Positions 9,304-18,081 are shown, numbered from the stretch's first letter. The stretch: 64,000 nucleotides of DNA from an uncultured Campylobacter sp. (GCF_938039205.1 NZ_CALHVM010000025.1:22530-86529), one strand, 5' to 3'. Made by a program: numbers and translations. Notes: generated by a model from the sequence alone, not told the origin.

Positions 9304-9891
9304 ATGTTTTTAAAGCTAGACGAGATCGCTCGCGAGCTAGACGAGATATGCCTGCCTCTGGAACAAGAGGGCATAACGGGCATGAGACTGCTAGCACAAA
9401 GCGATGTCGACGCGTCCACGCGGGCGCTAGAAAAAGCACAAGAGGCTCTAGGCGTCAAATTTCCGCCTGCGTTTTCACGCCTAGTTTGTAAATTTGACTT
9501 TGGCAAATTTGAGGTTTGCAACGTACGATTTGGCGCCAGCGGCGACTATGCTAGCGAGCTAGTGCGGCTAAACAGCACCGACGAATACGGCGGCAAATGG
9601 TGGCACGGCGATACGCGTCCTGCAAATTTGATAGTTTTTGCCGTGGGCGATCCGTGGATTTTTTTGCTTGATTGCGCGGACGGCGCGATTTATGCGTGGC
9701 TGCTCGGGGACGAAGAGCTTTGCGGCAGGCGCGTTGCGAGCGATTTCGAGATATTTTTTAGAGCGCTTGCTAGTATCGGTATCGCGCGGCTAAGCAAAAA
9801 GGCCGTGCCTTGCGCGGAAGAAATCTCTAAATTCGTCCAAGCTAGCGATGATATGGCGCTTGAGTTTTGGCGAGAAATGGCTGAAATTTGA
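9304..9891 (+). CDS. SUKH (SMI1/KNR4)-like protein, possible immunity protein (left copy)
   Basis: This 195-residue soluble protein has features of the SUKH superfamily. These are an N-terminal helix, the segment ALGVKFPPAFSRLVCKFDFG (about 49-68, compare the usual LP-x-x-F/Y-x-x-F pattern) and a central LIVFAVGDPWIFLLDC strand followed by IYAWLLGDEE. SUKH proteins frequently neutralise secreted toxins. Together with the YwqK-like remnant 19 bases upstream, it resembles an orphan immunity cluster. No toxin gene is visible nearby. GGAG lies 7 bases before the ATG. The family assignment is from pattern only. Confidence 0.65.
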   Translation: MFLKLDEIARELDEICLPLEQEGITGMRLLAQSDVDASTRALEKAQEALGVKFPPAFSRLVCKFDFGKFEVCNVRFGASGDYASELVRLNSTDEYGGKWWHGDTRPANLIVFAVGDPWIFLLDCADGAIYAWLLGDEELCGRRVASDFEIFFRALASIGIARLSKKAVPCAEEISKFVQASDDMALEFWREMAEI

Positions 9892-10057
9892 TAAATTGAC
9901 GCTGGAAAGCTAGGTCTTTGCGCTAGCTTTTGCGGCAAATTTGGCTGATTTCAAAACTCTAAATTTGGCAACAACTTCCGTCAAATTTTAATCCCAAATT
10001 TACAAATTTTGCCCGCAGATCCGCTCAAATTTATATTATTTTTTGCATTCTGGTGCT

Positions 10058-10075
10058 AAATTTGAGCTCAAATTT
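10058..10075. repeat. 18-base perfect palindrome AAATTTGAGCTCAAATTT (left copy)
   Basis: Two AAATTTG words face each other around AGCT in the 220-base gap before menA, a gap already crowded with AAATTT words. It could form a hairpin in RNA, or be a paired copy of an abundant genomic word. No T run follows, so it is not an obvious terminator. The mirror copy is at 31397-31414. Confidence 0.8.
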
Positions 10076-10112
10076 GCCGTAAATTCGGCGTATAAATTTA
10101 AAAAGGCAAAAA

Positions 10113-11015
10113 ATGATAACCGCAAAAGCTCTTTACGCATCCGCGCGGCTTAGATCGCTACCTCTTAGCGTCTCAGGCGTACTGCTTGGCAGCGGCGCAG
10201 CATACGGTGCGGGCGCGTTTAGGGCGGATATTTTTGCGCTGGCGCTACTTACGACGCTTCTGTTTCAGGTACTAAGCGACTATGCCAACGACTACGGCGA
10301 CGCAGTAAAAGGCACCGACGACGACGGCAGACTTGGGCCGCGCCGCGCAATCCAAACGGGGCAGATGAGCGCGGCCGAGATGAAACGCATCATCGTCGCT
10401 ACGGCGCTACTTTCGGCACTTTCGAGCCTCGCGCTAAGCGTTTTGGCATTCGGCGAGCGGTTTTACCTCGTTATGCTATTTTTGGCGCTGGGCGGCGCGT
10501 CGATATACGCTGCGATCCGCTACACCGTGGGAGCCGGCGCATACGGCTACAAGGGGCTCGGCGACGTTTTCGTGTTTTTGTTTTTTGGCCTTTTGAGCGT
10601 GCTGGGCTCATACTTTTTATACGCGCGTTCGCTTGATGCGGCGCTGCTGCTGCCTGCGTGCGCGTGCGGGATGCTAAGCACGGCGGTGCTAAATTTAAAT
10701 AACATGCGCGATATCCAAAACGACGCGCTCAAGGGAAAGCGCACGATCCCCGTACGTATCGGACTGCGCACAGCCAAGCTTTACCACTACGCGTTGATCG
10801 TAGGCGGTGCGGGCCTTATGCTATGCTACTCGCTTTTGCGCGGAGATTCGGGCGTAAAACTACTCTACGTAATTAGCTTTGCACCGCTTATTTGGCACAT
10901 CTTTTTCGTATCGAAAGTTCGGGAGTGTCGCGACTTTGACGGACAACTAAAGGTCGTCGCGCTCTGCACGTTTGCGATGTCGGCGCTGTTTTTCGTCGGG
11001 GAAATTTGGGGCTAA
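10113..11015 (+). CDS. menA: MenA-like 1,4-dihydroxy-2-naphthoate prenyltransferase (left copy)
   Basis: This UbiA-superfamily membrane prenyltransferase has 300 residues and about eight or nine helices. The first Asp motif NDYGD (59-63) is followed by VKGTDDDGRLGPRRAIQTG (65-83), a signature of MenA rather than UbiA. The second motif is NMRDIQND (197-204). MenA attaches the polyprenyl tail to the naphthoate ring in menaquinone synthesis, and NrfH in this window would use the product. Campylobacterota generally use the futalosine route, where MqnP does the equivalent step. So this could be the prenyltransferase of that route or a classical MenA. An AGG precedes the ATG weakly. Confidence 0.82.
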   Translation: MITAKALYASARLRSLPLSVSGVLLGSGAAYGAGAFRADIFALALLTTLLFQVLSDYANDYGDAVKGTDDDGRLGPRRAIQTGQMSAAEMKRIIVATALLSALSSLALSVLAFGERFYLVMLFLALGGASIYAAIRYTVGAGAYGYKGLGDVFVFLFFGLLSVLGSYFLYARSLDAALLLPACACGMLSTAVLNLNNMRDIQNDALKGKRTIPVRIGLRTAKLYHYALIVGGAGLMLCYSLLRGDSGVKLLYVISFAPLIWHIFFVSKVRECRDFDGQLKVVALCTFAMSALFFVGEIWG

Positions 11016-11151
11016 ATTTAGCCTGATCGTTCTTAGCCTGCGATCAGCGGACGGCAAAAAAGTAATTCAAATTTTTCTCAAAATATTGCGAAAAAGTTAT
11101 ATATTTACTTTTTTAAATTACACTTTCAAACCTAAATCGTAAGGAGTAAAA

Positions 11152-11721
11152 ATGAAAAAACTAATCAAATTTTCGCTAGCGGTAGCGCTAGCAGCAAGCT
11201 TTGCAAACGCCGCGGTATACGAGATCGACCCGGCGCACAGCAGCGTCGGTTTTAAGATAAAGCACCTAAGCATATCAAAAGTCAGCGGAAATTTCGGCAA
11301 ATTTGACGCCGTGATCGACTACGACAAAAATGCCAAGGAGCTAAAAGCGCTAGAGGCTACCATTGAGACCGCCTCGGTAAATACGCAAAACGACAAGCGC
11401 GACGAGCACCTACGCAGTGCGGATTTTTTCAACGCAGCCAAATTCGACAAAATCACCTACAAAATGGTCAAATTTGAAAAAGAAAGCGACACAGAAGGCA
11501 AGGTCGTAGGCACGCTCACGATGCACGGCATCACTAAGCCCGTAGTGCTAAAATTTGAGCTCGGCGGCTTTACGGCGGATAAAAACGGCAAGGAAAAAAT
11601 CGGCTTTAGCCTAGAGGGCGAGACTAAACGCAAGCTCTTTGAGATCGGGCTGGATACCTCCGAGATAACGCTATCAGACAAAGTCGAGCTAGAAATCGAG
11701 ATCGAAGCGAAGGAAAAATAA
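11152..11721 (+). CDS. YceI-family periplasmic protein (left copy)
   Basis: YceI proteins are small periplasmic beta-barrel lipocalins that bind isoprenoids. The 189-residue protein has a clear signal peptide (1-20, cleavage after ANA). It begins mature with the family pattern YEIDPAHSSVGFKIKHLSISKVSGNFG, in pieces at 22-48. Later come TASVNTQNDKRDEHLRS and GTLTMHGITKPV. A perfect AAGGAG site lies before the ATG and a Rho-independent terminator lies just after the stop, so it is probably a single-gene unit. Some family members are induced by acid or high pH; nothing here shows regulation. Confidence 0.94.
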   Translation: MKKLIKFSLAVALAASFANAAVYEIDPAHSSVGFKIKHLSISKVSGNFGKFDAVIDYDKNAKELKALEATIETASVNTQNDKRDEHLRSADFFNAAKFDKITYKMVKFEKESDTEGKVVGTLTMHGITKPVVLKFELGGFTADKNGKEKIGFSLEGETKRKLFEIGLDTSEITLSDKVELEIEIEAKEK

Positions 11722-11729
11722 GTCTGGTT

Positions 11730-11755
11730 AAAGCCCGTTTTCGGGCTTTTTAACT
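11730..11755 (+). terminator. Intrinsic terminator of yceI (left copy)
   Basis: AAAGCCCG and CGGGCTTT pair around a TTTT loop, followed by TTTAACTTTTTT. It starts about 10 bases after the yceI stop. Confidence 0.88.
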
Positions 11756-11807
11756 TTTTTGGCTTTTACCACATGTCATTAAATTTACTACGCCAAAGCA
11801 GCAGCGT

Positions 11808-11921
11808 TTAGGTTTGATCCGGGAGTAGGTTTTTATGTTCGCCAAAAAAGAATATAAATTCATACTCTTTTTTGGCAGTATAAACTAGCAAAGCAATTAA
11901 AAAAGTGTAAAAAAGTATCAT
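11808..11921 (-). CDS. Possible 37-residue membrane peptide (left copy)
   Basis: This short ORF reads MILFYTFLIALLVYTAKK... and ends in a charged tail (EHKNLLPDQT). The first ~15 residues are hydrophobic enough for one membrane helix. It is co-directional with, and 50 bases after, the 151-residue membrane protein of the low-GC island. No good ribosome site is visible before the ATG, so expression is uncertain. Confidence 0.3.
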   Translation of the reverse strand: MILFYTFLIALLVYTAKKEYEFIFFFGEHKNLLPDQT

Positions 11922-11971
11922 AGAAGCTATTATAGCGTATTTTATTTTATGCTTATATTCTTGTTTAAAGT

Positions 11972-12427
11972 TTAGATTTGATACTGCTGCTCATCTAGCA
12001 CTTGGTCCTCTGGGCTAGAAAAGAACTTTCCATAAGTGCCGCTGCACATCTTTTCAAGAGTGATGCCAGTGTAAATGTCGGCTCCATAGGCAGGGTCGAC
12101 GTCAGCGGGCGTATTATCCAAGCTAGATACAATACTACTACAAAAAACAAAGCCGTAAAAAACTGCAAACGGTAAAGAGCCTATCTCTATATTTTTTACA
12201 AAAAAATGCTCAAACATATAGCAAAATATAAGCGAGGATAAGAAAGTAGTTATAATAATTTTAGTAGCCTTAACTCTTTTGATACTAAATTTTTGAATAG
12301 CTAAAAAAAAGAAGGACACTATCGCTAGATTTAGTGTAAAAGAAGTAATATATGTGGCAGTTGATGCGCTTATAGCCATTGTTGTCATGTAAAAGTTTTT
12401 TATGAACTGAAAGCAATCATAAAACAT
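11972..12427 (-). CDS. Unknown membrane protein, 151 aa (left copy)
   Basis: I do not recognise this protein. From the chosen start it has three hydrophobic segments (about 14-45, 56-76, 84-103). A polar tail (104-151) follows, with PADVDPAYGADIYTG, one cysteine and an acidic end. The start at 12427 is chosen because a perfect AAGGAGGT lies 5 bases before it; an earlier ATG (12451) would place that site inside the gene. The A+T content is well above that of yceI and glycerate kinase on either side. It is probably co-transcribed with the 114-residue protein upstream. Confidence 0.7.
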   Translation of the reverse strand: MFYDCFQFIKNFYMTTMAISASTATYITSFTLNLAIVSFFFLAIQKFSIKRVKATKIIITTFLSSLIFCYMFEHFFVKNIEIGSLPFAVFYGFVFCSSIVSSLDNTPADVDPAYGADIYTGITLEKMCSGTYGKFFSSPEDQVLDEQQYQI

Positions 12428-12474
12428 AGAAACCTCCTTAAATGCTAGCATAAATTATATATTTACTTCGTTTA

Positions 12475-12819
12475 TCAGTCTACACCAATGTCGCACGGTA
12501 TCATAAAGTCGGTATACAAATTTGGTTCTTTTGGAGGAGAGATGGCAGAGGCGGCTCCTACAAGAACTGTTGATGTCCAAAAAAGAAGTGTGTAATTTCC
12601 AGCTGAGGGCAATGTTAAGATGCCCTCTTTGTTAGCTGCAAAACTAGCCCAAACATATGATGTTGTGCCTATATAAAAAAGAACCAACAAAACCGATTGT
12701 CTAAAAAGGATAGCCACCGGTAGAGCATGAATAGCTCCTATAAACATACAAGCGTAAAAGGATGAAAAACCTACCTGCATTAAAAAATGGTATATGTTAA
12801 AAACTATTTCCGAATACAT
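12475..12819 (-). CDS. Unknown membrane protein, 114 aa (left copy)
   Basis: I do not recognise this protein. It has three probable membrane helices (about 13-39, 42-62, 76-93) and a short C-terminal tail with PPKEPN and a cysteine (109). AAGGAG lies 11 bases before the ATG, supporting translation. It lies between a 45-residue ORF and the 151-residue membrane protein, all in the same direction and all in AT-rich DNA. The cluster could be a small transferred module; no integrase or toxin motif is visible. Confidence 0.7.
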   Translation of the reverse strand: MYSEIVFNIYHFLMQVGFSSFYACMFIGAIHALPVAILFRQSVLLVLFYIGTTSYVWASFAANKEGILTLPSAGNYTLLFWTSTVLVGAASAISPPKEPNLYTDFMIPCDIGVD

Positions 12820-12902
12820 GGCTTTTGTCTCCTTACTTTTGAAAGTTAATATAGTATTTTTATGTTTAAAAGTGCATTAATCTATTTTTCAGCTACCTAT
12901 TT

Positions 12903-13040
12903 TTATCTGCTTACAATAACAATTAAATTTTTACCCACTTTTAAGTTAGTGCTACCAAGCACATAGCCTATAAATAAACATTTGACGCTGTTAGTATCAT
13001 AATAATTACACTCACACCCCCTCGCCAACAGACAAAACAT
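12903..13040 (-). CDS. Possible small cysteine-containing protein, 45 aa (left copy)
   Basis: A 45-codon ORF with AAAGGA seven bases before the ATG. The product starts MFCLLARGCECNYYD and has four cysteines (3, 9, 11, 21), then a hydrophobic run (IGYVLG...LIVIV). The perfect palindrome GTCAGCTGAC (13061-13070) lies about 20 bases upstream and could be a protein-binding site. The rest of the gap 12820-13315 shows nothing else. No family is recognised. Confidence 0.4.
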   Translation of the reverse strand: MFCLLARGCECNYYDTNSVKCLFIGYVLGSTNLKVGKNLIVIVSR

Positions 13041-13315
13041 GATATTCCTTTATTAAGAATGTCAGCTGACCAGTAAATATTATGTATTTATTTAAAGTAA
13101 TCCCATAGCACTAGTAAATTTGAATAGCCTAAAATCAGCTTGCTTTTGTTTAAATTTATGAAACCATTTCTTGTCAGACACAACAAAACCGCAAAACATT
13201 CAACCGTATTTGTAAAATATACAGAGTACTAAGTACCGAATGACAAAGCAAAAGAAACCAAGCTGACGAATCGGCAAGTGTGCCCGCCGAGCCGTCGGTT
13301 GTAGAAATCGTAAAT

Positions 13316-14461
13316 TTACCCTTTACGCCCTAGCAAATATAGCCTCAATGCCTGCTGGGCAGTCATTTTGAGGTTGCGCATCGCGGTTTGCTTATCCATC
13401 GCCTCTTCTAGGCTCACAGGCTCGTTTAATACGCTAAAAAACGCATCGATGCCGTTTTCGTTACAGCCGCCCGCGCACGGAGACACGCTACCTGCTAGCG
13501 CGATGATCGGCTTGCCGTATTTTTTGGCGATTTTTGCCACTCCGGTCGGGGTCTTGCCCATCGAGCTTTGAAAGTCCAGTCGCCCCTCGCCGGTGATGAT
13601 CAGATCGGCGTTTTTCACGTCCTCTTCGAGGCGGATCTCCTCCATGATGATGTCGATGCCGGGCTTTAGTTTGGCGTTTAGGTAGCTCACAAACCCGTAC
13701 CCTAGCCCGCCTGCCGCGCCCGCGCCCTTAAAGTTCCAAAATTCGCTCGAAAAGTGCTCGCTCGTCGCGCTCGCAAAGCTTATAAGCCCAGCATCTAGAT
13801 CCTTTACCATCTGCTCGTCCGCACCCTTTTGCGGGCCGTAGACGTAGGCTGCGCCGTTTTTGCCAAAGAGCGGGTTATCCACGTCGCAAGCCACGAGGAA
13901 TTCGCACTCTTGCAGCTCGGGCGCTACGTTTTTGTTTGAGATCTTGGTGATTTTTATGAGGTTTTCACCTTTACCCTCGAGCAGCTCGCCGTTTTCGTCA
14001 AAAAACTCGTATCCAAGCGCACTTAGCATACCCGTGCCCGCGTCGTTCGTAGCGCTACCGCCGATACCCACGATAAATTTACGCGCGCCCTTACCAATAG
14101 CATGCAAAATCATCTGTCCAAAGCCGTAGGTGCTAGTTTTCATAGGGTTTCGGCGCTCTTTTTCCACTAGCATGAGTCCGCTAGAAGACGCCATCTCGAG
14201 GATGCCCAGCTCGCCTGCTAGCGCGTATCTAGCGGGGATCTTTTCGCCGAGAGGATTTTGCACGATAACGTCGATAAACTCGCCATTTAGCGCGTCCGCT
14301 AGCGCCACCACGCTACCCTCGCCGCCGTCTGCGATGGGCTTTACCACCACCTCATCGGTCTTACTCGCTAAGGCTTCTATGCCCTCCTTTACGGCATTGC
14401 CGGCTTCAAGCGAGCTCAAAGAGCCCTTGAAAGAGTCGATTGCTATTAGAATTTTCATCAT
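13316..14461 (-). CDS. Glycerate 2-kinase, GarK/GlxK type (left copy)
   Basis: This enzyme phosphorylates D-glycerate to 2-phosphoglycerate with ATP, feeding it into glycolysis. The 381-residue protein has the family start MKILIAIDSFKGS, PIADGGEGS, GIGGSATNDAGTG, ACDVDNPLFG, GAGAAGGLGYG and TGEGRLDFQS. The ATG at 14461 follows AAGGAAAAC; an in-frame ATG at 14521 would add 20 Lys-rich residues and has no ribosome site. The GntP-family permease lies upstream in the same direction, so together they look like a glycerate (or aldonate) uptake and use pair. Confidence 0.92.
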   Translation of the reverse strand: MMKILIAIDSFKGSLSSLEAGNAVKEGIEALASKTDEVVVKPIADGGEGSVVALADALNGEFIDVIVQNPLGEKIPARYALAGELGILEMASSSGLMLVEKERRNPMKTSTYGFGQMILHAIGKGARKFIVGIGGSATNDAGTGMLSALGYEFFDENGELLEGKGENLIKITKISNKNVAPELQECEFLVACDVDNPLFGKNGAAYVYGPQKGADEQMVKDLDAGLISFASATSEHFSSEFWNFKGAGAAGGLGYGFVSYLNAKLKPGIDIIMEEIRLEEDVKNADLIITGEGRLDFQSSMGKTPTGVAKIAKKYGKPIIALAGSVSPCAGGCNENGIDAFFSVLNEPVSLEEAMDKQTAMRNLKMTAQQALRLYLLGRKG

Positions 14462-15068
14462 GTTTTCCTTTTTTTTGCAAGGCTTGTCTTTTGAGCGCTT
14501 TTTCAGTTGCGCTTCGCTCACTGCTTTGCAAGAAGCGGAGCTGGCTAAAATTTAGCTCGGCGTACTATCTTTGCTTCGTTGCACTCGCAACTGCAAGCAG
14601 AAGTCCAGCCTACTCTGCGCAACCCCAAAAATCATCTCAAAATACTTCGCCTTAAATTCTACGGTCTGATTTTATCAAATTTAGTTTTAAATCGCGAGCC
14701 GAATTTGGCTTCATTATAAATTTAAAAACGTGTCGCGCGATAGCGCCACATAAACCTGCACGCAGTGCAGCAACCTCTCACGTCGTAGGGGTGGGGGGGG
14801 ATTGTTAAGGGAGAAGGGAGCTCTTTTGCTTCGGCTTTGCCTCGCAACTGCAAGCAGACCGTAATTCAAGCCCCTTCCCCCTTAGCAAAAAGCTTAGCGC
14901 GTAATGCCAAATTTAACCAAATCAAATTTAACATTTTCAAGATGCGGGTCTAGGCGGACAAATTTGAAAATTTACCGTTACTACCGTAAAAAGTGCTGTC
15001 TCGCCTCACCGAAACCGCACTCAAATTTAATTATCCCAAATCTCGCCGCTCAAATTTAGCCGTCAAAT
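14462..15068. repeat. 607-base gap with a duplicated ~33-base unit and a G8 tract (left copy)
   Basis: No gene is seen. Two related units, 14570-14601 and 14825-14858, both start TTTGCTTCG and end with the identical CTCGCAACTGCAAGCAGA, differing only in a short middle part. A run of eight G (14793-14800), preceded by GGGGT, lies between them. The tract is outside any ORF, so coding phase variation is unlikely. It could affect glycerate kinase expression, being upstream of that gene. Confidence 0.6.
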
Positions 15069-16439
15069 TTACAGCAAAATCAGCGACGCAACCCAAACCG
15101 TCGCCATACCTACGATACCCATTATAAAGGTAAGCATCGTCTGAGTCTTGTAGCCCTGCTCCGGCGACATCTTGCTAAAGTTCGTAACGACCCAAAAATA
15201 GCTATCGTTAGCATGCGAAACCGTCATCGCGCCCGCAGCGATCGCCATCACCGTTAGCACCGCGCCCATCTCGCTCGTGAGTCCTAGCGCGCTCATCATC
15301 GAGCCGCTATCGGTGAAAAGCCCCATGATAGAGGCCGTCGTCGTAAGCGCTACGGTCGAGCTGCCCTGAGCGGTCTTGATGATAGCCGAGATAACAAACG
15401 GGAAAAATATGCCCACAGTGCCGATGAGGTGGGCGTTTGCCTTCATAAACTCGACGAATCCGGCCTTAGCGATGACGTTGCCTAGCACGCCGCCCGCAGC
15501 CGTGATAAAGAGGATAGGTCCCACGATCTTTAGCGTTTCATTGGTTATGAGGTTAAATTCGCCCAGTTTGCCCGTTTCGGCCAGCAAGATAACGGCAAAT
15601 AGCACGCCCACGCCAAGCGCGATGATCGGGTTGCCCAAAAATAAAACGAAATTCGCAAACGAGCCTTTTAGCTTTAGTATCGAGACGACCGAACCCAGCG
15701 CCATCAGCAAAATCGGCATAAAAATCGGCGCCAAGCTCAAAAACGCGCAAGGCAGCTTGCCGTGCTCTTTGATGATCTCGTCGTAGCTTTTGCCGACGTC
15801 TGCGAGATCCTCTTTTAGGCTCACTTTTGCGCCGATAGTTTTAGCAAAAAGATAGCCCGCGATGAGAACCGGTATCGAAACGACCGCACCCACGGCGATG
15901 ACTAGCAGCAGGTTGTGACCTACGCCCACGAGTCCTGCGGCCGCTATCGGGCCCGGAGTCGGCGGTATAAACACGTGCGAGGTGTATAGGCCGCACGAGA
16001 GCGCGACGGCCATAGCTACGGGGTTGGCGCCGATTTTTTCCTTTATCGCGCGACGGATCGGATCTAGAACGACAAAGCCGCTATCGCAAAAGACCGGGAT
16101 ACCCACGATCCAGCCCATGATGAGCATAGCTAGCTCGGGGCGCTTATCGCCTACGCAGCGCACGACCATATCGGCCAGCTTTAGCGCCGCGCCCGTCTTT
16201 TCCAGCGCCATACCGATGAGCGCGCCCAGGATGATGACGATGCCTATGCTTTTAAATATCCCGCTAAATCCCTCTCCGATGATCGCGGGAACCTTGACTA
16301 GGTCGATGCCCGCGACGACGGCTAGAGCTAGCGAAACGAGCATGATCGCTATAAAGGGGTGAACCCCCAACTTTGAAATCAGCACGATCATAACGACGAC
16401 CGCGATGATGAAGCAGACGATGAGAGCAATACCGCTCAT
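15069..16439 (-). CDS. GntP-family permease, gluconate/glycerate:H+ symporter (left copy)
   Basis: This 456-residue integral membrane protein has about 12 hydrophobic segments and the GntP-family features: LGVHPFIAIMLVSLALAV (25-42), IPVFCDSGFVVLDPI and HVFIPPTPGPIAAAG. Toward the C-terminus come GSSTVALTTTASIMG and SHANDSYFWVV. Family members import gluconate, other aldonates, D-serine or glycerate with protons. The downstream glycerate kinase makes glycerate the best guess. AAAGGAG lies 7 bases before the ATG. Confidence 0.9.
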   Translation of the reverse strand: MSGIALIVCFIIAVVVMIVLISKLGVHPFIAIMLVSLALAVVAGIDLVKVPAIIGEGFSGIFKSIGIVIILGALIGMALEKTGAALKLADMVVRCVGDKRPELAMLIMGWIVGIPVFCDSGFVVLDPIRRAIKEKIGANPVAMAVALSCGLYTSHVFIPPTPGPIAAAGLVGVGHNLLLVIAVGAVVSIPVLIAGYLFAKTIGAKVSLKEDLADVGKSYDEIIKEHGKLPCAFLSLAPIFMPILLMALGSVVSILKLKGSFANFVLFLGNPIIALGVGVLFAVILLAETGKLGEFNLITNETLKIVGPILFITAAGGVLGNVIAKAGFVEFMKANAHLIGTVGIFFPFVISAIIKTAQGSSTVALTTTASIMGLFTDSGSMMSALGLTSEMGAVLTVMAIAAGAMTVSHANDSYFWVVTNFSKMSPEQGYKTQTMLTFIMGIVGMATVWVASLILL

Positions 16440-16901
16440 AATAGCTCCTTTCGGATAAAATTTTTGTCTAGCGCAATATTACCGAAATTTGTTTTTAAAA
16501 TATCTAAATTAGATTTGAAATTTTAGTTTCATTTTATAAAATAAGTGAATTTGACGGCCGATTACTTTTGTGGTAAATGTGCGGGCGGCTTTGGTGCGGT
16601 TAAATTTTGTTTTGAATTTAGGTTCGAATTTGGAGCAAATTTATCACAAAATATAACTTGCGAGGTTAAATTTTGTGATATTATAATTCGTAAAATAAGC
16701 GTCGAATTTGACTACTAGCGCTTGCCGAAGCTCAAATTTAACTCCGCCTTAAGCCTTACGGCACTATCATTTTATCAATGATTTGCAAAAGATACGAAGC
16801 GGTCAAATTTAAAACAGTTGCGGGTTTTATTGGCCCGCATATTTTAGGCACGAGGCAAAACGTACCGTCTCCGTTTTGCCGACAACTAAAAAGGATACGC
16901 T
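16440..16901. promoter_or_regulatory. Divergent 462-base region with two hairpins before the 293-aa gene (left copy)
   Basis: This gap lies between the divergent gntP and 293-residue genes. Near the latter are two inverted repeats. TGCGGG (16819-16824) pairs with CCCGCA (16834-16839), and GGCAAAACG (16854-16862) pairs with CGTTTTGCC (16872-16880). Neither has a T run. They would form a structured leader ending 21 bases before the ATG. No small gene is seen. Confidence 0.5.
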
Positions 16902-17783
16902 ATGGGCATGATAATCTTACTTTTTTACGTTATTCCTTATATGGTAGTTAGCGCTATCATTATGCTTATTACCGTAAAATATATTAAGAGAATTTGGATC
17001 AGAGGCATTGTAGCGGCTGCACTATTTCTGATCCCCATTTATGACATCATCATTACAAATATTCTTGGAGTATATTACTGCGCTACCGCTCCAAAGGCTT
17101 TTATAAAGGAGACGGTAGAGTATCCGCAGAGTATTTATTTTGAGGATAATGTTCGTCCCTTTGAGGATGCGAACATAAACTGGATCAAGGGGAGGTTTGT
17201 CGACGGTGTCCATATAAAAACTTTGGCTTTAAATTTGTTCAACGGAAACGTGACCGTTTTTTCATTTAATGAGAATTCCAGCGAATTAAAAGAATATGAA
17301 GAAACCGAGAAAGAGCTTGATAAGGCCATGGGTATCTGCGATACTCTAGAAAAAGAAGTACGCAAAAAGCTTAAAGATGGAATAATAAAATATAAATCGG
17401 ACGAGCATAGTAGGTATATAAATAAAATTGATATACAAAAAGAGTCGATATTTAAGCTCATGAATAAATCAAAAGAGATTCGGAATAAAATGATCATACA
17501 AACAACTACTACAAAAGATAAAATATCAGAAACGAACTATACCGCAAAATTTGACGAGATTAAGCTAGATAAATTTAGTTCAAATTTTCTCATAGCTACC
17601 GAATTTAAGCTGATAAACAATAAAACATCCGAGATAATCGCATACAAAAGGGAGTATCATAACTATTACTACAATATGTTTCCGAACCTATCGACGGGAG
17701 GCAGAATAAATTGGAAATCGTTTTGCGATCTCGAAAAGTTGGATAAAGAAATAGGAGTTATATTTTTGGATGAATATTTATAA
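16902..17783 (+). CDS. Unknown membrane-anchored protein, 293 aa (left copy)
   Basis: I do not recognise this protein. It has two N-terminal membrane helices (about 3-25 and 33-58). A large polar domain follows, including a charged, helix-rich stretch likely to form a coiled coil (about 130-200, ELKEYEETEKELDKAM...). The C-terminal part is mixed, with tyrosine-rich EYHNYYYNMF near 265. The gene is clearly richer in A and T than tsaC, eamA or gntP around it, which suggests acquisition. AAGGA precedes the ATG. No partner is visible in the same direction. Confidence 0.75.
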   Translation: MGMIILLFYVIPYMVVSAIIMLITVKYIKRIWIRGIVAAALFLIPIYDIIITNILGVYYCATAPKAFIKETVEYPQSIYFEDNVRPFEDANINWIKGRFVDGVHIKTLALNLFNGNVTVFSFNENSSELKEYEETEKELDKAMGICDTLEKEVRKKLKDGIIKYKSDEHSRYINKIDIQKESIFKLMNKSKEIRNKMIIQTTTTKDKISETNYTAKFDEIKLDKFSSNFLIATEFKLINNKTSEIIAYKREYHNYYYNMFPNLSTGGRINWKSFCDLEKLDKEIGVIFLDEYL

Positions 17784-17866
17784 ATATCGCCTATCCAAAC
17801 AAAGCGATTAAAATTAACATCCAACTCTCGACTCGAAATTTATTTGGCAAAGCCGAGTCGATAAAT

Positions 17867-17974
17867 TTAATTGACAAATTTAGCAAACAGTCCGTACTTA
17901 TCCGCCAAAAGATAAAGTCCTAAAAATAGCGCAGCGTATAAAACGGTTTTAAATATTTTTAGCAAGGCGTGCAA
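17867..17974 (-). CDS. Small single-pass membrane protein, 35 aa (left copy)
   Basis: The product begins MHALLKIFK and continues as a hydrophobic helix (about 10-24) followed by DKYGLFAKFVN. The TTG start is the last codon of AGGATCAAATTTG, the same initiation 13-mer used by tcdA and serB. It lies just after the TsaC-like gene in the same direction. Many bacterial proteins of this design are overlooked because of length. A CGACTCG/CGAGTCG hairpin follows (17829-17860). Confidence 0.55.
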   Translation of the reverse strand: MHALLKIFKTVLYAALFLGLYLLADKYGLFAKFVN

Positions 17975-18081
17975 ATTTGATCCTTTTTGCTTCGTTAAAT
18001 TTGTGAAATCTTAGCCAAAGGGCGGTTAAATTTGAGTGAATTTGGATGGGAAATTTGAAAAACGAGAGTAATTCGAGTGGG

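Noticed and set aside
9090..9521. Minus-strand ORF of 143 codons
   Set aside because: It is a shadow across the YwqK-like remnant and the SUKH-like gene; no ribosome site and Ser/Arg-rich composition typical of antisense frames here.
14462..14521. N-terminal extension of glycerate kinase (20 Lys-rich residues)
   Set aside because: The family begins at MKILIAIDSFKGS and AAGGAAAAC lies right before that ATG.
14787..14800. Contingency (phase-variable) gene at the G8 tract
   Set aside because: The tract lies outside any reading frame; the only frame reaching it is an unsupported upstream extension.
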